From contig NZ_JAKKIE010000056.1 of NCBI RefSeq assembly GCF_021742065.1, positions 1 through 22,760 on the forward strand: a stretch of DNA of 22,760 nt. Reading direction: 5' to 3'. A program made the position numbers and the translations under genes. Shown here in pieces: positions 7,488 to 15,390 of this stretch; the stretch's first letter is position 1; each line of letters opens with the position of its first letter. The notes under the pieces are model-generated. The model did not search any database. It saw nothing but the letters and a program-made list of their open reading frames with translations, and was not told where the DNA came from. Origin of the DNA: Rhizorhapis sp. SPR117. GTDB taxonomy: Bacteria > Pseudomonadota > Alphaproteobacteria > Sphingomonadales > Sphingomonadaceae.

Positions 7488-7876
7488 ACCTCATCCAGAC
7501 GCTCGAGGCCGAAGCCATCGAGGAATTCAAGTCCAAGAAGTCGATCCCCGACTTCCGCGCGGGCGATACGCTCCGTGTCGGCGTGCGCGTCGTTGAAGGC
7601 GAACGCACCCGTGTCCAGAATTACGAAGGTGTCTGCATCGCCCGCTCCAACCGGGGCATGGGCAGCAACTTCACCGTTCGCAAGATCAGCTTTGGTGAAG
7701 GCGTGGAGCGCGTCTTTCCATTATATTCGCCCAATATCGATTCGATTACCGTCGTCCGTCGCGGTGTCGTGCGGCGGGCGAAACTTTACTATCTGCGCGG
7801 CCGCACAGGCAAACGCGCACGCATCGCGGAACGCCGCGACAACCGGCCAACGGAAACCGGAACCCAGGAGGGATAA
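7484..7876 (+). CDS. rplS: 50S ribosomal protein L19
   Basis: Large-subunit protein at the 30S-50S interface. The 130-residue product begins [20 protein letters not shown] and has the L19 signatures [34 protein letters not shown] and [18 protein letters not shown]. The start at 7484 overlaps the trmD stop, and AGGAAGA lies just upstream. An in-frame extension to 7412 would run inside trmD and lacks homology. The basic C-terminus ends in a short Thr/Glu-rich tail. This is the last gene of the ffh operon and is followed by a good terminator. Confidence 0.97.
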   Translation: MNLIQTLEAEAIEEFKSKKSIPDFRAGDTLRVGVRVVEGERTRVQNYEGVCIARSNRGMGSNFTVRKISFGEGVERVFPLYSPNIDSITVVRRGVVRRAKLYYLRGRTGKRARIAERRDNRPTETGTQEG

Positions 7877-7910
7877 TCCCAACAGGGACCAACCGAGACA
7901 AGGTTTCAGT

Positions 7911-7946
7911 AACAGCCGGTCCCACACAGGGAACCGGCTGTTTTTC
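7911..7946 (+). terminator. Intrinsic terminator of the ffh-rplS operon
   Basis: The stem AACAGCCGGT (7911-7920) pairs with ACCGGCTGTT (7933-7942) over a 12-base loop, and the right arm runs directly into TTTTT (7941-7945). This is a canonical rho-independent terminator 35 bases after rplS. It separates the operon from asd, which must then have its own promoter in the short gap or depend on read-through. Confidence 0.88.
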
Positions 7947-7969
7947 TGTCAAATATAGGGAATGATTTA

Positions 7970-8995
7970 ATGGGTTATCGCGTAGTCGTCGTCGGCGCCA
8001 CTGGCAATGTGGGCCGCGAAATGCTGAACATCCTCGCCGAGCGCGAATTTCCGGCCGATGAAGTGGCGGCTGTCGCTTCTTCGCGCTCCACCGGCATCGA
8101 AATCGAATATGGCGATACCGGCCGAATGCTGAAGGTGAAGAACATCGAGCATTTCGACTTCACCGGCTGGGATATGGCGCTTTTTGCCGCTGGTTCTGGC
8201 CCGACGCAGATCTATGCACCCAAGGCGGCTGCGGCCGGCTGCGTCGTCATCGACAATAGCTCGCTCTACCGCATGGACCCGGATGTTCCGTTGATCGTGC
8301 CGGAAGTGAATCCTGACGCCATCGATGGTTATAAGAAGCGCAACATCATCGCCAACCCCAACTGCTCGACTGCGCAAATGGTCGTGGCGCTGAAGCCTCT
8401 GCATGATGCCGCGAAGATCAAGCGGGTGGTGGTATCGACCTATCAATCGGTTTCCGGTGCGGGCAAGGCGGGCATGAACGAACTGTTCGAGCAGTCGCGC
8501 AATATCTTCGTGGGCGATCCGGCCGTGGCGACGAAATTCACCAAGCAGATCGCTTTCAATGTCATTCCGCATATCGATGTTTTCCTGGACGATGGATCGA
8601 CCAAGGAAGAATGGAAGATGGTGGTCGAAACCAAAAAGATCCTCGACCCCGCGATCAAGCTGACCGCGACCTGTGTGCGTGTGCCGGTCTTCGTTGGCCA
8701 TTCGGAAGCGATTCATATCGAATTCGAAAATGAGCTTTCGGCAAAAAAAGCCCAGTCAATTCTGCGCGAAGCGCCCGGCATCATGCTCGTCGACAAGCGC
8801 GAAGATGGCGGTTACGTCACGCCGGTTGAATGCGTTGGTGACAGCGCTACCTATATCAGCCGGGTGCGTGAGGACCCGACCGTTGAAAATGGTCTGATCC
8901 TGTGGTGCGTTTCCGACAATCTGCGCAAGGGTGCTGCATTGAATGCAGTGCAGATTGCAGAGTTGCTGGGGCGAAGGCACCTAAAAAAGGCGTGA
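7970..8995 (+). CDS. asd: Aspartate-semialdehyde dehydrogenase
   Basis: NADPH-dependent reduction of aspartyl phosphate to aspartate semialdehyde, the branch enzyme for Lys/DAP, Met and Thr synthesis. The 341 residues have the N-terminal nucleotide-binding GATGNVG (residues 9-15), the catalytic cysteine C132 in NPNCSTAQ, then the substrate-binding segment SGAGKAGMNEL and VPVFVGHSEAI. AGGGA stands 8 bases before the ATG. The gene is monocistronic, bounded by a terminator on each side. No lysine riboswitch or leader peptide is visible in the 24 bases between the upstream terminator and the start codon. Confidence 0.97.
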   Translation: MGYRVVVVGATGNVGREMLNILAEREFPADEVAAVASSRSTGIEIEYGDTGRMLKVKNIEHFDFTGWDMALFAAGSGPTQIYAPKAAAAGCVVIDNSSLYRMDPDVPLIVPEVNPDAIDGYKKRNIIANPNCSTAQMVVALKPLHDAAKIKRVVVSTYQSVSGAGKAGMNELFEQSRNIFVGDPAVATKFTKQIAFNVIPHIDVFLDDGSTKEEWKMVVETKKILDPAIKLTATCVRVPVFVGHSEAIHIEFENELSAKKAQSILREAPGIMLVDKREDGGYVTPVECVGDSATYISRVREDPTVENGLILWCVSDNLRKGAALNAVQIAELLGRRHLKKA

Positions 8996-9004
8996 TGTAA
9001 ATCC

Positions 9005-9042
9005 GCAAGGACCGGTTGCCATGGAGGTTTCCGGTCCTTTGC
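9005..9042. terminator. Probable bidirectional terminator between asd and emrB
   Basis: GCAAGGACCGG (9005-9015) is complementary to CCGGTCCTTTGC (9031-9042), apart from one extra base. It forms a 9-11 bp stem between two convergent genes. On the plus strand a short TTT lies in the right arm. No long T-run exists on either side, so efficiency is uncertain. Confidence 0.6.
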
Positions 9043-9044
9043 CT

Positions 9045-10592
9045 TCATTCCAGCAGGGGTATGTCACTGTCTTCTTTGGTGCGCTTGGGATTGCGTAACA
9101 GAAAAACCAGTGGAAGGGCGGCGATCGTCACCCACATCATGATGTAAAAATCATCAATATAGGCAATCATGGCGGCTTGACGATTCAGCTCTGCATCAAT
9201 GGCGGTCATGACAGCTTCCCCCGCTTGCCCGGCGCGTAATGCCATATTGGGATCAGCGGGCAACCTGAACTGGGTAATGTGACCGGCCAAATCGGCGTGG
9301 CTGATCTGGATATTCATCGCCAGCAGTGCAGTAACAATGGCGATGCCAATGGACGCGCCCATATTGCGGCTAAGGTTGAGCAGGCTTGCCGCGTGAGTGC
9401 GATATTGCGGTGGAAGCGTTGCAAAGGCCACCACATTCAAAGGCACGAAGACCAGGCCCAGCCCCAGGCCCTGTAGCAAGCCGCTCCAAACGATGGGGTG
9501 CCAATCCATCTCAAGCGACCAGCTTGTCATGTACCAGAGCGATGTCGCCATCAGGATAAACCCGACAAGGAAAAGCAGGCGAGGTTCCACCTTGTCTGTC
9601 AGCCGTCCGGCAAGCGCCATGGTGATCACCACACCAACCCCCCGGGAGGCAAGCAAAACTCCAGTATCCAGAACGGGATACCCATAGAGATTTTGCATCA
9701 TCGGCGGCAGCAGCGCCATGCCAGCCATTATAACCAGTCCTAAAATGAAAAGGAATAGCGTGCCGGTTACCAGGTTCCGGTCGGCCAACATTTCGGGTGG
9801 AAAGATAGGATTTCGATTAGTCAGCAAATGGACGACAAACATCCAGAAACAGGAAGCTGCAACGCCCGCCTCGATCCATATTTCCCTCGAGTGGAACCAG
9901 TCAACATGCACACCACGATCCAGCAGCAATTGCAACGACGCCAAAGCTATACCAAGCAATGCAAAGCCGCTTAGATCAAAACCATGTTTTTTGGTGCCTC
10001 TGGCTGGAAGCCATGCCCAAAGGCCGACAAAGCACATTACTCCCACGGGGAGATTGACGTAAAAAACCCAACGCCATGAGTAATTCTCTGTCAGCCAGCC
10101 GCCCAATATGGGACCCATGATTGGACCGATCATGATCCCCATGCCATAGATCGACATGGCTCTTCCGTGTTGGGACGGAGGATTGATGTCCAGCAAAACG
10201 CTTTGGGCCAGTGGTGCGATGAAAGCGCCGGCAATTCCTTGCAGCAAGCGAAAAAGCACCATTTCCGGTAAGCTGCTGGAGATACCACACAGCATGGATG
10301 CAACGATGAACAAGCCGACCGAAAACAGAAAAAGCTGACGCGCCCCTACGCGGTCGGCCAACCAGCCGGTAATCGGGATGGCAATGGCTGCAGCTACAAT
10401 ATAGCTGGTCAGAACCCAGGTAATACTGTCCTGCGTAGCGCCAAGCGATGCCTGCATGTGAGGCAAGGCAACATTGGCTATGGTTGTGTCGAGAACTTGC
10501 ATCAACGTGCCCGCCATGATGGCAATCGTGAGCAGGATATTGTGTCGGCCAGCTAGAGGCGTTTGGGCCGTGTCCGAGTTACCGGTCTCCAT
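9045..10592 (-). CDS. emrB: DHA2-family multidrug efflux permease (EmrB/QacA type)
   Basis: Proton-driven major-facilitator drug exporter of the 14-helix DHA2 family, inner membrane. Family motifs are LDTTIANVALPHM in helix 1, then WLADRVGARQLFLF, RLLQGIAGAF and the drug-antiporter motif near GPIMGPILGGWL, followed by SWRWVFYVNLPVG. The length (515-523) is typical. Two starts are possible: ATG 10616 (no ribosome-binding site, 38-base overlap with emrA) or ATG 10592 (AAGG about 11 bases upstream, 14-base overlap). I prefer the latter. With EmrA and a TolC-like channel it would span both membranes; no channel gene is in this operon. The substrate cannot be told from sequence. Confidence 0.92.
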   Translation of the reverse strand: METGNSDTAQTPLAGRHNILLTIAIMAGTLMQVLDTTIANVALPHMQASLGATQDSITWVLTSYIVAAAIAIPITGWLADRVGARQLFLFSVGLFIVASMLCGISSSLPEMVLFRLLQGIAGAFIAPLAQSVLLDINPPSQHGRAMSIYGMGIMIGPIMGPILGGWLTENYSWRWVFYVNLPVGVMCFVGLWAWLPARGTKKHGFDLSGFALLGIALASLQLLLDRGVHVDWFHSREIWIEAGVAASCFWMFVVHLLTNRNPIFPPEMLADRNLVTGTLFLFILGLVIMAGMALLPPMMQNLYGYPVLDTGVLLASRGVGVVITMALAGRLTDKVEPRLLFLVGFILMATSLWYMTSWSLEMDWHPIVWSGLLQGLGLGLVFVPLNVVAFATLPPQYRTHAASLLNLSRNMGASIGIAIVTALLAMNIQISHADLAGHITQFRLPADPNMALRAGQAGEAVMTAIDAELNRQAAMIAYIDDFYIMMWVTIAALPLVFLLRNPKRTKEDSDIPLLE

Positions 10593-11658
10593 TGCGAGCA
10601 CTGCCTTTACGGACATCGACAGTCACGTCGGCACTCATACCGGCAATGAGCTGGCGGGCGGGTTTTCCATCAATGGCGATCCGCACGGGTATGCGCTGCG
10701 TTACCTTCACCCAATTACCATTGGCGTTTTGCGCGGGCAGAATAGAAAATTCTGATCCCGTGCCGGCGCCAAGACTGGCCACATGCCCATTCAGCGTCAA
10801 ACCGGGATAGGCGTCAAATATGATGTTAGCGGGTTGGCCGGGATGCATCTTTTCAAGTTGTGTTTCCTTGAAATTGGCTTCCACCCAACTGCGATCATCA
10901 GAGACGATGCTAACCGCCGGAAGGCCGGCGACCATCATTTGCCCGACCTGCAATCGATCCGACTGACTGATCCGGCCTGAAACAGGCGCACGCACGATGG
11001 TGCGGCTCAAATCAAGCGCGGCCTTGTCACGCTGCGCACGGGCGGCGGCAATCGCCGGATTTTCTCCCGGCACTGCCTGTCCGGTCGCCAGCGCGGCGCG
11101 CGCCTTTGACGCTTCGGCTTTTGCGGTGCGTAATTCCTCACGCGCTTTTTGCAACGTGTGTTCTGCCTCCTCAAGCCGCGCCCGGGTCGTAAAGCCGCGT
11201 GTCATTAACGATTTTTGGCGTTCATATTCCGTTTGCGCATAGGCAATGTCTTCTTGCGCGCCGCTGATGTCGACGCTGGTTGCGCTGTAGTCGGTATGCA
11301 ATTTTTCCAGCTCGACTTGTGCGGAGGCAATCGCGGCATTGGCTTCCGCCAACGCAACGCGATAGGGTTCGGGATCGATGCGGAACAATATGTCGCCTGC
11401 TTTTACGAGCTGGTTTTCCTTGACATCGACCTCAACAATTCGGCCCAGCACGTCGCTGCCAATCGCAACCTTGTCCTGTTGGACGTAAGCGTTATCTGTA
11501 CTGACGAATCGCCCGCCGGTCAGCCAGAAATAGCCACCCACCGCAATCAGCAGCAGAGGGACCGATAGCATCAACACGCGATTACGAAGTGTTTTTGGTT
11601 GCTTTTCCGCCTGCGCTACCTGATCCTCAAGCGATATGGGACGATCTGCTTCAGCCAT
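10579..11658 (-). CDS. emrA: Membrane-fusion (HlyD/EmrA) efflux adaptor
   Basis: Periplasmic adaptor linking the EmrB-type permease to an outer-membrane channel. The 359 residues begin with a short cytoplasmic segment, one transmembrane helix (about 28-46), then the EmrA signature GRFVSTDNAYVQQDKV. A lipoyl half-motif follows, then a long Ala/Glu/Arg-rich coiled-coil hairpin (about 95-185), the second lipoyl half (VRAPVSGRISQSDRLQVG) and a beta-barrel. ATG 11658 overlaps the marR stop by 8 bases (ATGGCTGA). In-frame ATGs at 11673 and 11679 would extend it by 5-7 residues. It lies between marR and emrB in one operon. Confidence 0.92.
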   Translation of the reverse strand: MAEADRPISLEDQVAQAEKQPKTLRNRVLMLSVPLLLIAVGGYFWLTGGRFVSTDNAYVQQDKVAIGSDVLGRIVEVDVKENQLVKAGDILFRIDPEPYRVALAEANAAIASAQVELEKLHTDYSATSVDISGAQEDIAYAQTEYERQKSLMTRGFTTRARLEEAEHTLQKAREELRTAKAEASKARAALATGQAVPGENPAIAAARAQRDKAALDLSRTIVRAPVSGRISQSDRLQVGQMMVAGLPAVSIVSDDRSWVEANFKETQLEKMHPGQPANIIFDAYPGLTLNGHVASLGAGTGSEFSILPAQNANGNWVKVTQRIPVRIAIDGKPARQLIAGMSADVTVDVRKGSARNGDR

Positions 11659-12103
11659 GCTGCCGCGCTTCATTTCCATCGGTGATCGCTCCGATCAGGT
11701 TATTCCGGATGATGTCCAACATACAGGACAGCTTTTCCCGGTCGCTATCGGTTATTCCAGCAAGTGCCGTCTCTGTCAGATGTACGCCACAGCTCTTCAG
11801 TCCATCAAGCAATGGCATGGCCGCTTCAGTCAGGAAGAGCTGCCAAGCTCGCCGATCATTGGGATCGCGGTGGCGTTCGATCAACTCCGCCTGTTCCAGC
11901 CGATCAACCATGCGGCAAGTCGTAATAGGCTCAACTTCCAAAAGCTCCGCAAGCGCGCCTTGATTGATGCCGGGATTGCGATTGACGCACATAAGAACAC
12001 GCCATTGGGAGCTGGTTACGCCTAGATCACGTGATCTTTCATCAAATCGGCGTCGCATAAGACGTGCAATATCACTAAACATATACCCAATGTTTTTTTC
12101 CAT
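11651..12103 (-). CDS. MarR-family repressor of the emrAB operon
   Basis: Winged-helix transcription factor, about 150 residues. The HTH lies around GALAELLEVEPITTCRMVDRLE, and the wing carries the family motif DPNDRRAW. Terminal helices form the dimer interface. Such regulators usually repress their own efflux operon and release DNA when a phenolic or drug-like ligand binds; this is family knowledge. Its position as first gene of marR-emrA-emrB, with a palindrome immediately upstream, fits autorepression. ATG 12103 is preferred over GTG 12112, which would place the start within 2 bases of that palindrome. Codons 2-4 contain a run of seven A. The ligand is unknown. Confidence 0.9.
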   Translation of the reverse strand: MEKNIGYMFSDIARLMRRRFDERSRDLGVTSSQWRVLMCVNRNPGINQGALAELLEVEPITTCRMVDRLEQAELIERHRDPNDRRAWQLFLTEAAMPLLDGLKSCGVHLTETALAGITDSDREKLSCMLDIIRNNLIGAITDGNEARQHG

Positions 12104-12113
12104 ATGGCACACA

Positions 12114-12131
12114 TAATAACTATACTTATTA
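12114..12131. promoter_or_regulatory. Candidate MarR operator in the divergent marR / GFA gap
   Basis: TAATAACTATACTTATTA is palindromic at 16 of 18 positions; only the symmetric C/C pair at positions 7 and 12 breaks it. Such AT-rich 16-20 bp palindromes are typical MarR operators. The plus-strand TATACT (12121-12126) inside it could be the -10 box of the GFA gene. On the minus strand TATTAT (12113-12118), with GCTTGC 16 bases upstream, could serve marR. Binding would therefore silence both directions. Confidence 0.55.
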
Positions 12132-12149
12132 AAGGCAAGCGATGGAGCT

Positions 12150-12599
12150 ATGATGATGAAAATAATGGAAGGCGGCTGTCAATGCGGCCGGGTTCGTTAT
12201 GGGGCGCAGGTGGACAACGATGAGGCGTATCTATGCCATTGCCGTATGTGTCAACGAGCGACAGGGGGCGTTTCCATTGCTTTCAAGAATCTGCCCAAGG
12301 CCGCTGTGCAATGGACGGATGCCCCGCCGGATTGGTATCAAAGCTCTCCTATCGCGCGACGGCCCTTTTGTGCCCATTGCGGGACATCGCTCGGTTTTGC
12401 CTTTGTGGATGGCGAAAACATGGATTTGACCGTCGGCAGTTTCGACGATCCGGCTTATTTTCGACCCTCTCATCATTTCGGGGCGGAAAGTCTGCATGAA
12501 GCATGGCTCGACACGTCCGCGCTGCCGCGCTACCGCTGCGATGAGCATAAGGGCCTTGTTGAGCGGTGGATGAAGAGCGTTGGAAAAATCCCTGACTGA
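12150..12599 (+). CDS. GFA-domain (glutathione-dependent formaldehyde-activating-like) zinc protein
   Basis: Small cytoplasmic protein of the GFA/CENP-V fold, 149 residues. The zinc cysteines are visible: C10 and C12 (GGCQCGRVRY), C29, C31 and C34 (CHCRMCQR), and C74 and C77 (FCAHCGTSLGF). One family member was described as accelerating S-hydroxymethylglutathione formation; most have no proven reaction, so a generic call is safest. Three ATGs stand in tandem (12150, 12153, 12156). GGAG at 12144-12147 is best spaced for the second or third. The 3' end overlaps the hydrolase frame by 20 bases, suggesting a two-gene unit. Its promoter lies in the MarR operator region, so co-regulation with efflux is possible. 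Confidence 0.85.
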   Translation: MMMKIMEGGCQCGRVRYGAQVDNDEAYLCHCRMCQRATGGVSIAFKNLPKAAVQWTDAPPDWYQSSPIARRPFCAHCGTSLGFAFVDGENMDLTVGSFDDPAYFRPSHHFGAESLHEAWLDTSALPRYRCDEHKGLVERWMKSVGKIPD

Positions 12600-13347
12600 A
12601 GCAACATCGGATTGGTTCGAATCCTTTGATGGTGTGCGTCTGTGTGTTCATGAAATGGGGGAAGGACGTCCACTCGTTCTGCTCCACGGCTTGTTTTCCA
12701 GTGCATATGTGAACTGGATCAAATTTGGCACGGCGGCGCAGGTCGCATTGGCCGGATTTCGGATCATCATGCCTGACCTGCGCGCGCACGGGCAAAGTGC
12801 CGCTCCGCATGATCCGGCGGCCTATCCGCATGATGTGCTGGTCAGGGATATTGAAGCGCTGATTACCCATCTGGGGCTGGAGGATTTTGACCTTGGCGGA
12901 TTTTCTCTGGGTGCGCGGACAACTGCAAAGCTTCTATTGCGCGGGATGAATCCTGGTCGGGCGATCCTGTCAGGCATGGGCCTGGAAGGGCTTTCGGGTT
13001 GGGCGCGCCGCCGGGACTTCTTTCTGGACGCCATTGCCATGCGCGACACCGTGGGGCGTGGAGATGAGCATTGGATGGCGGTTCAGTTCATGAAAACGAT
13101 GAAGATCGATCCGGTTGCCGCGACGCTGTTGCTCAATACGTTCGGGGACATCGAGCCTGATGAGGTTGCGGCGATACAGACCGAAACGCTGGTACTGTGT
13201 GGGCGTGATGACCGCGACAACGGTTCGCCGGTGGCCCTGGCCGATCTGTTGCCCAATGGCCGGCTGAAGGAAATCCCCGGTACGCATATGAGTTGCATCA
13301 CCACGATCGAACTTGGCGAGGCCATCGTTGATTTTCTCACTGCTTGA
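12580..13347 (+). CDS. Alpha/beta-fold hydrolase
   Basis: Serine hydrolase of about 255 residues. The oxyanion region is VLLHGLFSS, the nucleophile S109 lies in GGFSLGA, the acid is probably D210 or D211 in LCGRDDRDN, and H236 sits in PGTHMSC. No signal peptide is seen, so it is probably cytoplasmic. Substrate unknown; the motifs fit esterase, lactonase or dehalogenase-like branches equally. The start appears to be TTG 12580, inside the GFA gene. No ATG is available before residue 26, which would remove the first strand (WFESFDGVRLCV), so TTG, or a start a few codons later, is required. It is translationally linked to the GFA gene. Confidence 0.87.
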   Translation: MEKSLTEATSDWFESFDGVRLCVHEMGEGRPLVLLHGLFSSAYVNWIKFGTAAQVALAGFRIIMPDLRAHGQSAAPHDPAAYPHDVLVRDIEALITHLGLEDFDLGGFSLGARTTAKLLLRGMNPGRAILSGMGLEGLSGWARRRDFFLDAIAMRDTVGRGDEHWMAVQFMKTMKIDPVAATLLLNTFGDIEPDEVAAIQTETLVLCGRDDRDNGSPVALADLLPNGRLKEIPGTHMSCITTIELGEAIVDFLTA

Positions 13348-13379
13348 CCGGACCAGTTGCGTTTGTCACTAATCGGGCC

Positions 13380-13394
13380 ATGAAATTCGCCTGA
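13380..13394 (+). other. Four-codon minicistron MKFA upstream of the M2 peptidase
   Basis: ATG AAA TTC GCC TGA at 13380-13394 encodes Met-Lys-Phe-Ala-stop. These are the same first four residues as the real gene 31 bases later (ATG AAG TTC GCT). The surrounding 14 bases are a direct repeat matching at 12 of 14 positions (13378-13391 and 13409-13422). The AAAAGGA that serves the real start follows directly after the mini stop. It could be a remnant of a small duplication or a translational leader; no function is proven. Confidence 0.4.
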
Positions 13395-13410
13395 AAAGGA
13401 TAAATAATCC

Positions 13411-15249
13411 ATGAAGTTCGCTATTTCTCTCGCCGCTCTCGCGGCTGTTCTTGTTGCAAGTCCGGCCTTGGCCGCCTCTTCGAAAAAAGACAGTGCGATA
13501 GAGCAGGCGAAGCCCACAGTCGCCGACGTCGAAAGCTTTGTTGCTACCGCGGAAAAGCAACTGTTCGATTATTCAGTCGATGCCAGCCGTATGGGATGGA
13601 TCAACGCCACCTATATCACCGATGATACAGATGCTCTCGCCGCCAAATTCGGGGCGCAGGGTACAGAGATGTCGGTTCGCTTCGCCCTTGAGGCCGCGAA
13701 GTACAAGGATGTTCCGGGCCTATCGGATGATATAAAGCGCAAGCTGGACATATTGCGCGGCGGCATTGTCCTGCCCGCGCCGACCACGCCGGGCGCGGCG
13801 ACCGAGCTGAACGAAATCGCAACCCGCCTGCAGTCCGCTTATGGCAAGGGCAAAGGCACGCTCAATGGTCAGCCGATCAACGGCAGCGACATCGAGGCCG
13901 CGATGGGCGCCAACCGCAATCCGGCACAGTTGAAGGAAATGTGGGCAAGCTGGCACGATAGCGTGGGCGCTCCGATGAAGCCGGATTACGTCCGTCTGGT
14001 CGATATTGCCAACAAGGGCGCACGAGAGCTGGATTATAAGGATGTCGGCGCCATGTGGCGTTCGGGCTATGACATGCCCGCCGATGCGTTCGCGGCGCTG
14101 ACCGAAAAACTGTGGAGCGAGGTCAAGCCGCTCTATGACGAACTGCATTGTTATACGCGGACCAAGCTCAATGAAAAATATGGCGACGCCGTGCAGGCAA
14201 AGACCGGCCCGATCCGTGCGGATCTACTGGGCAACATGTGGGCGCAGGAATGGGGCAATATCTATGACATCGTCGCGCCGAAGGGGGCGGGCGATCTGGG
14301 TTATGACATTGGCGACCTGCTGAATGCCAAGGGCTATGATCCGGTGAAGATGGTGAAGACCGGCGAGGGCTTTTACAGCTCGCTTGGCTTTGCGCCACTG
14401 CCCGAAACTTTTTGGCAGCGCTCGATGATTATCAAGCCGCAGGACCGGGAGGTCGTCTGCCACGCGAGCGCATGGGACATCGATAACAAGGACGATGTCC
14501 GCATCAAAATGTGTACGAAGGTGAATAGCGACGATTTCGTCACCATCCATCATGAACTGGGCCATAACTACTATCAGCGGGCCTATAACAAGCAGCCCTA
14601 TCTCTATCTGAATGGTGCGAATGACGGCTTCCATGAGGCGATCGGCGATTTCGTTGCGCTGTCGATCACGCCGCAATATCTGGTCGACATCGGCCTGATG
14701 GATCCTGCCAAGGTGCCCAGCGCGGAGAAGGATATCGGTCTGTTGTTGCGTCAGGCGATGGATAAGGTGGCTTTCCTGCCCTTTGGCTTGCTGGTCGACA
14801 AGTGGCGTTGGGGCGTGTTCAACGGCGCGATCAAACCTGCGGGATATAATGATGCCTGGACTCAGCTTCGTCTGCAATATCAGGGGATCGTGCCGCCGGT
14901 TGAGCGCCCCGATGACGCCTTCGATCCGGGCGCCAAATTCCATATACCCGGGAATACGCCTTACATGCGCTATTTCCTCGCCCGCATTCTGCAGTTTCAA
15001 TTCTACAAGGCCTCCTGCGATCAGGCCGGATGGAAAGGCCCTCTCCACCGCTGCTCATTTTATGGCAACAAGGAAGTGGGCGCAAAGCTGAATGCCATGC
15101 TGGAAATGGGTGCATCGAAGCCATGGCCGGATGCTCTTGAAGCGTTCACAGGCACACGCGAAATATCGGGTGAGGCGATGATCGAATATTTTGCCCCGCT
15201 ACAGGCTTGGCTGAAAGACCAGAATAAGGGGAAGCAGTGCGGGTGGTAA
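13411..15249 (+). CDS. Secreted M2-family zinc peptidyl-dipeptidase (ACE-like)
   Basis: Peptidase of the angiotensin-converting-enzyme family, which removes C-terminal dipeptides from oligopeptides. It has 612 residues. A clear Sec signal peptide (MKFAISLAALAAVLVASPALA) places it in the periplasm or outside. The gluzincin site is HELGH (381-385), and the third zinc ligand is E409 in GFHEAIGD. Other family landmarks include MWAQEWGNIYD and VDKWRWGVF. AAAAGGA lies 11 bases before the ATG. The gene is transcribed alone and followed by a palindromic repeat. Bacterial members are usually single-domain, as here. The physiological substrate is unknown; peptide scavenging is a reasonable guess. Confidence 0.95.
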   Translation: MKFAISLAALAAVLVASPALAASSKKDSAIEQAKPTVADVESFVATAEKQLFDYSVDASRMGWINATYITDDTDALAAKFGAQGTEMSVRFALEAAKYKDVPGLSDDIKRKLDILRGGIVLPAPTTPGAATELNEIATRLQSAYGKGKGTLNGQPINGSDIEAAMGANRNPAQLKEMWASWHDSVGAPMKPDYVRLVDIANKGARELDYKDVGAMWRSGYDMPADAFAALTEKLWSEVKPLYDELHCYTRTKLNEKYGDAVQAKTGPIRADLLGNMWAQEWGNIYDIVAPKGAGDLGYDIGDLLNAKGYDPVKMVKTGEGFYSSLGFAPLPETFWQRSMIIKPQDREVVCHASAWDIDNKDDVRIKMCTKVNSDDFVTIHHELGHNYYQRAYNKQPYLYLNGANDGFHEAIGDFVALSITPQYLVDIGLMDPAKVPSAEKDIGLLLRQAMDKVAFLPFGLLVDKWRWGVFNGAIKPAGYNDAWTQLRLQYQGIVPPVERPDDAFDPGAKFHIPGNTPYMRYFLARILQFQFYKASCDQAGWKGPLHRCSFYGNKEVGAKLNAMLEMGASKPWPDALEAFTGTREISGEAMIEYFAPLQAWLKDQNKGKQCGW

Positions 15250-15273
15250 GCAGAAGTTCTTCATCACTCGAAT

Positions 15274-15364
15274 CTCGTCGTCCCTGCGAAGGCAGGGACC
15301 CCACTTTTCTTAAGCAATAACCAGGCAGAAGAAGCGGGACCCCTGCCTGCGCAGGGGTGACGGG
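15274..15364. repeat. 91-bp palindromic repeat element (copy 2)
   Basis: The arms 15274-15302 and 15336-15364 match as inverted repeats at 23 of 29 positions around a 33-base centre. Layout, size and arm pattern (CCCGTC at the ends, then CCCTGCG.AGGCAGGG) match the element in mtaB at 840-933. It lies between two convergent genes, 25 bases after the M2 peptidase stop and 27 bases before the ABC-F stop. RNA from either strand would form a long stem, but no T-run follows. Confidence 0.78.
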
Positions 15365-15390
15365 TTATATTGGCAATGTCCACAAAGACC

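Noticed and set aside
7946..7969. Lysine riboswitch or leader for asd
   Set aside because: Only 24 bases separate the upstream terminator from the asd start, too short for a riboswitch.
7967..8716. 249-aa minus-strand open frame
   Set aside because: Antisense shadow of asd.
14224..15048. 274-aa minus-strand open frame
   Set aside because: Antisense to the M2 peptidase, which has a full zinc site.
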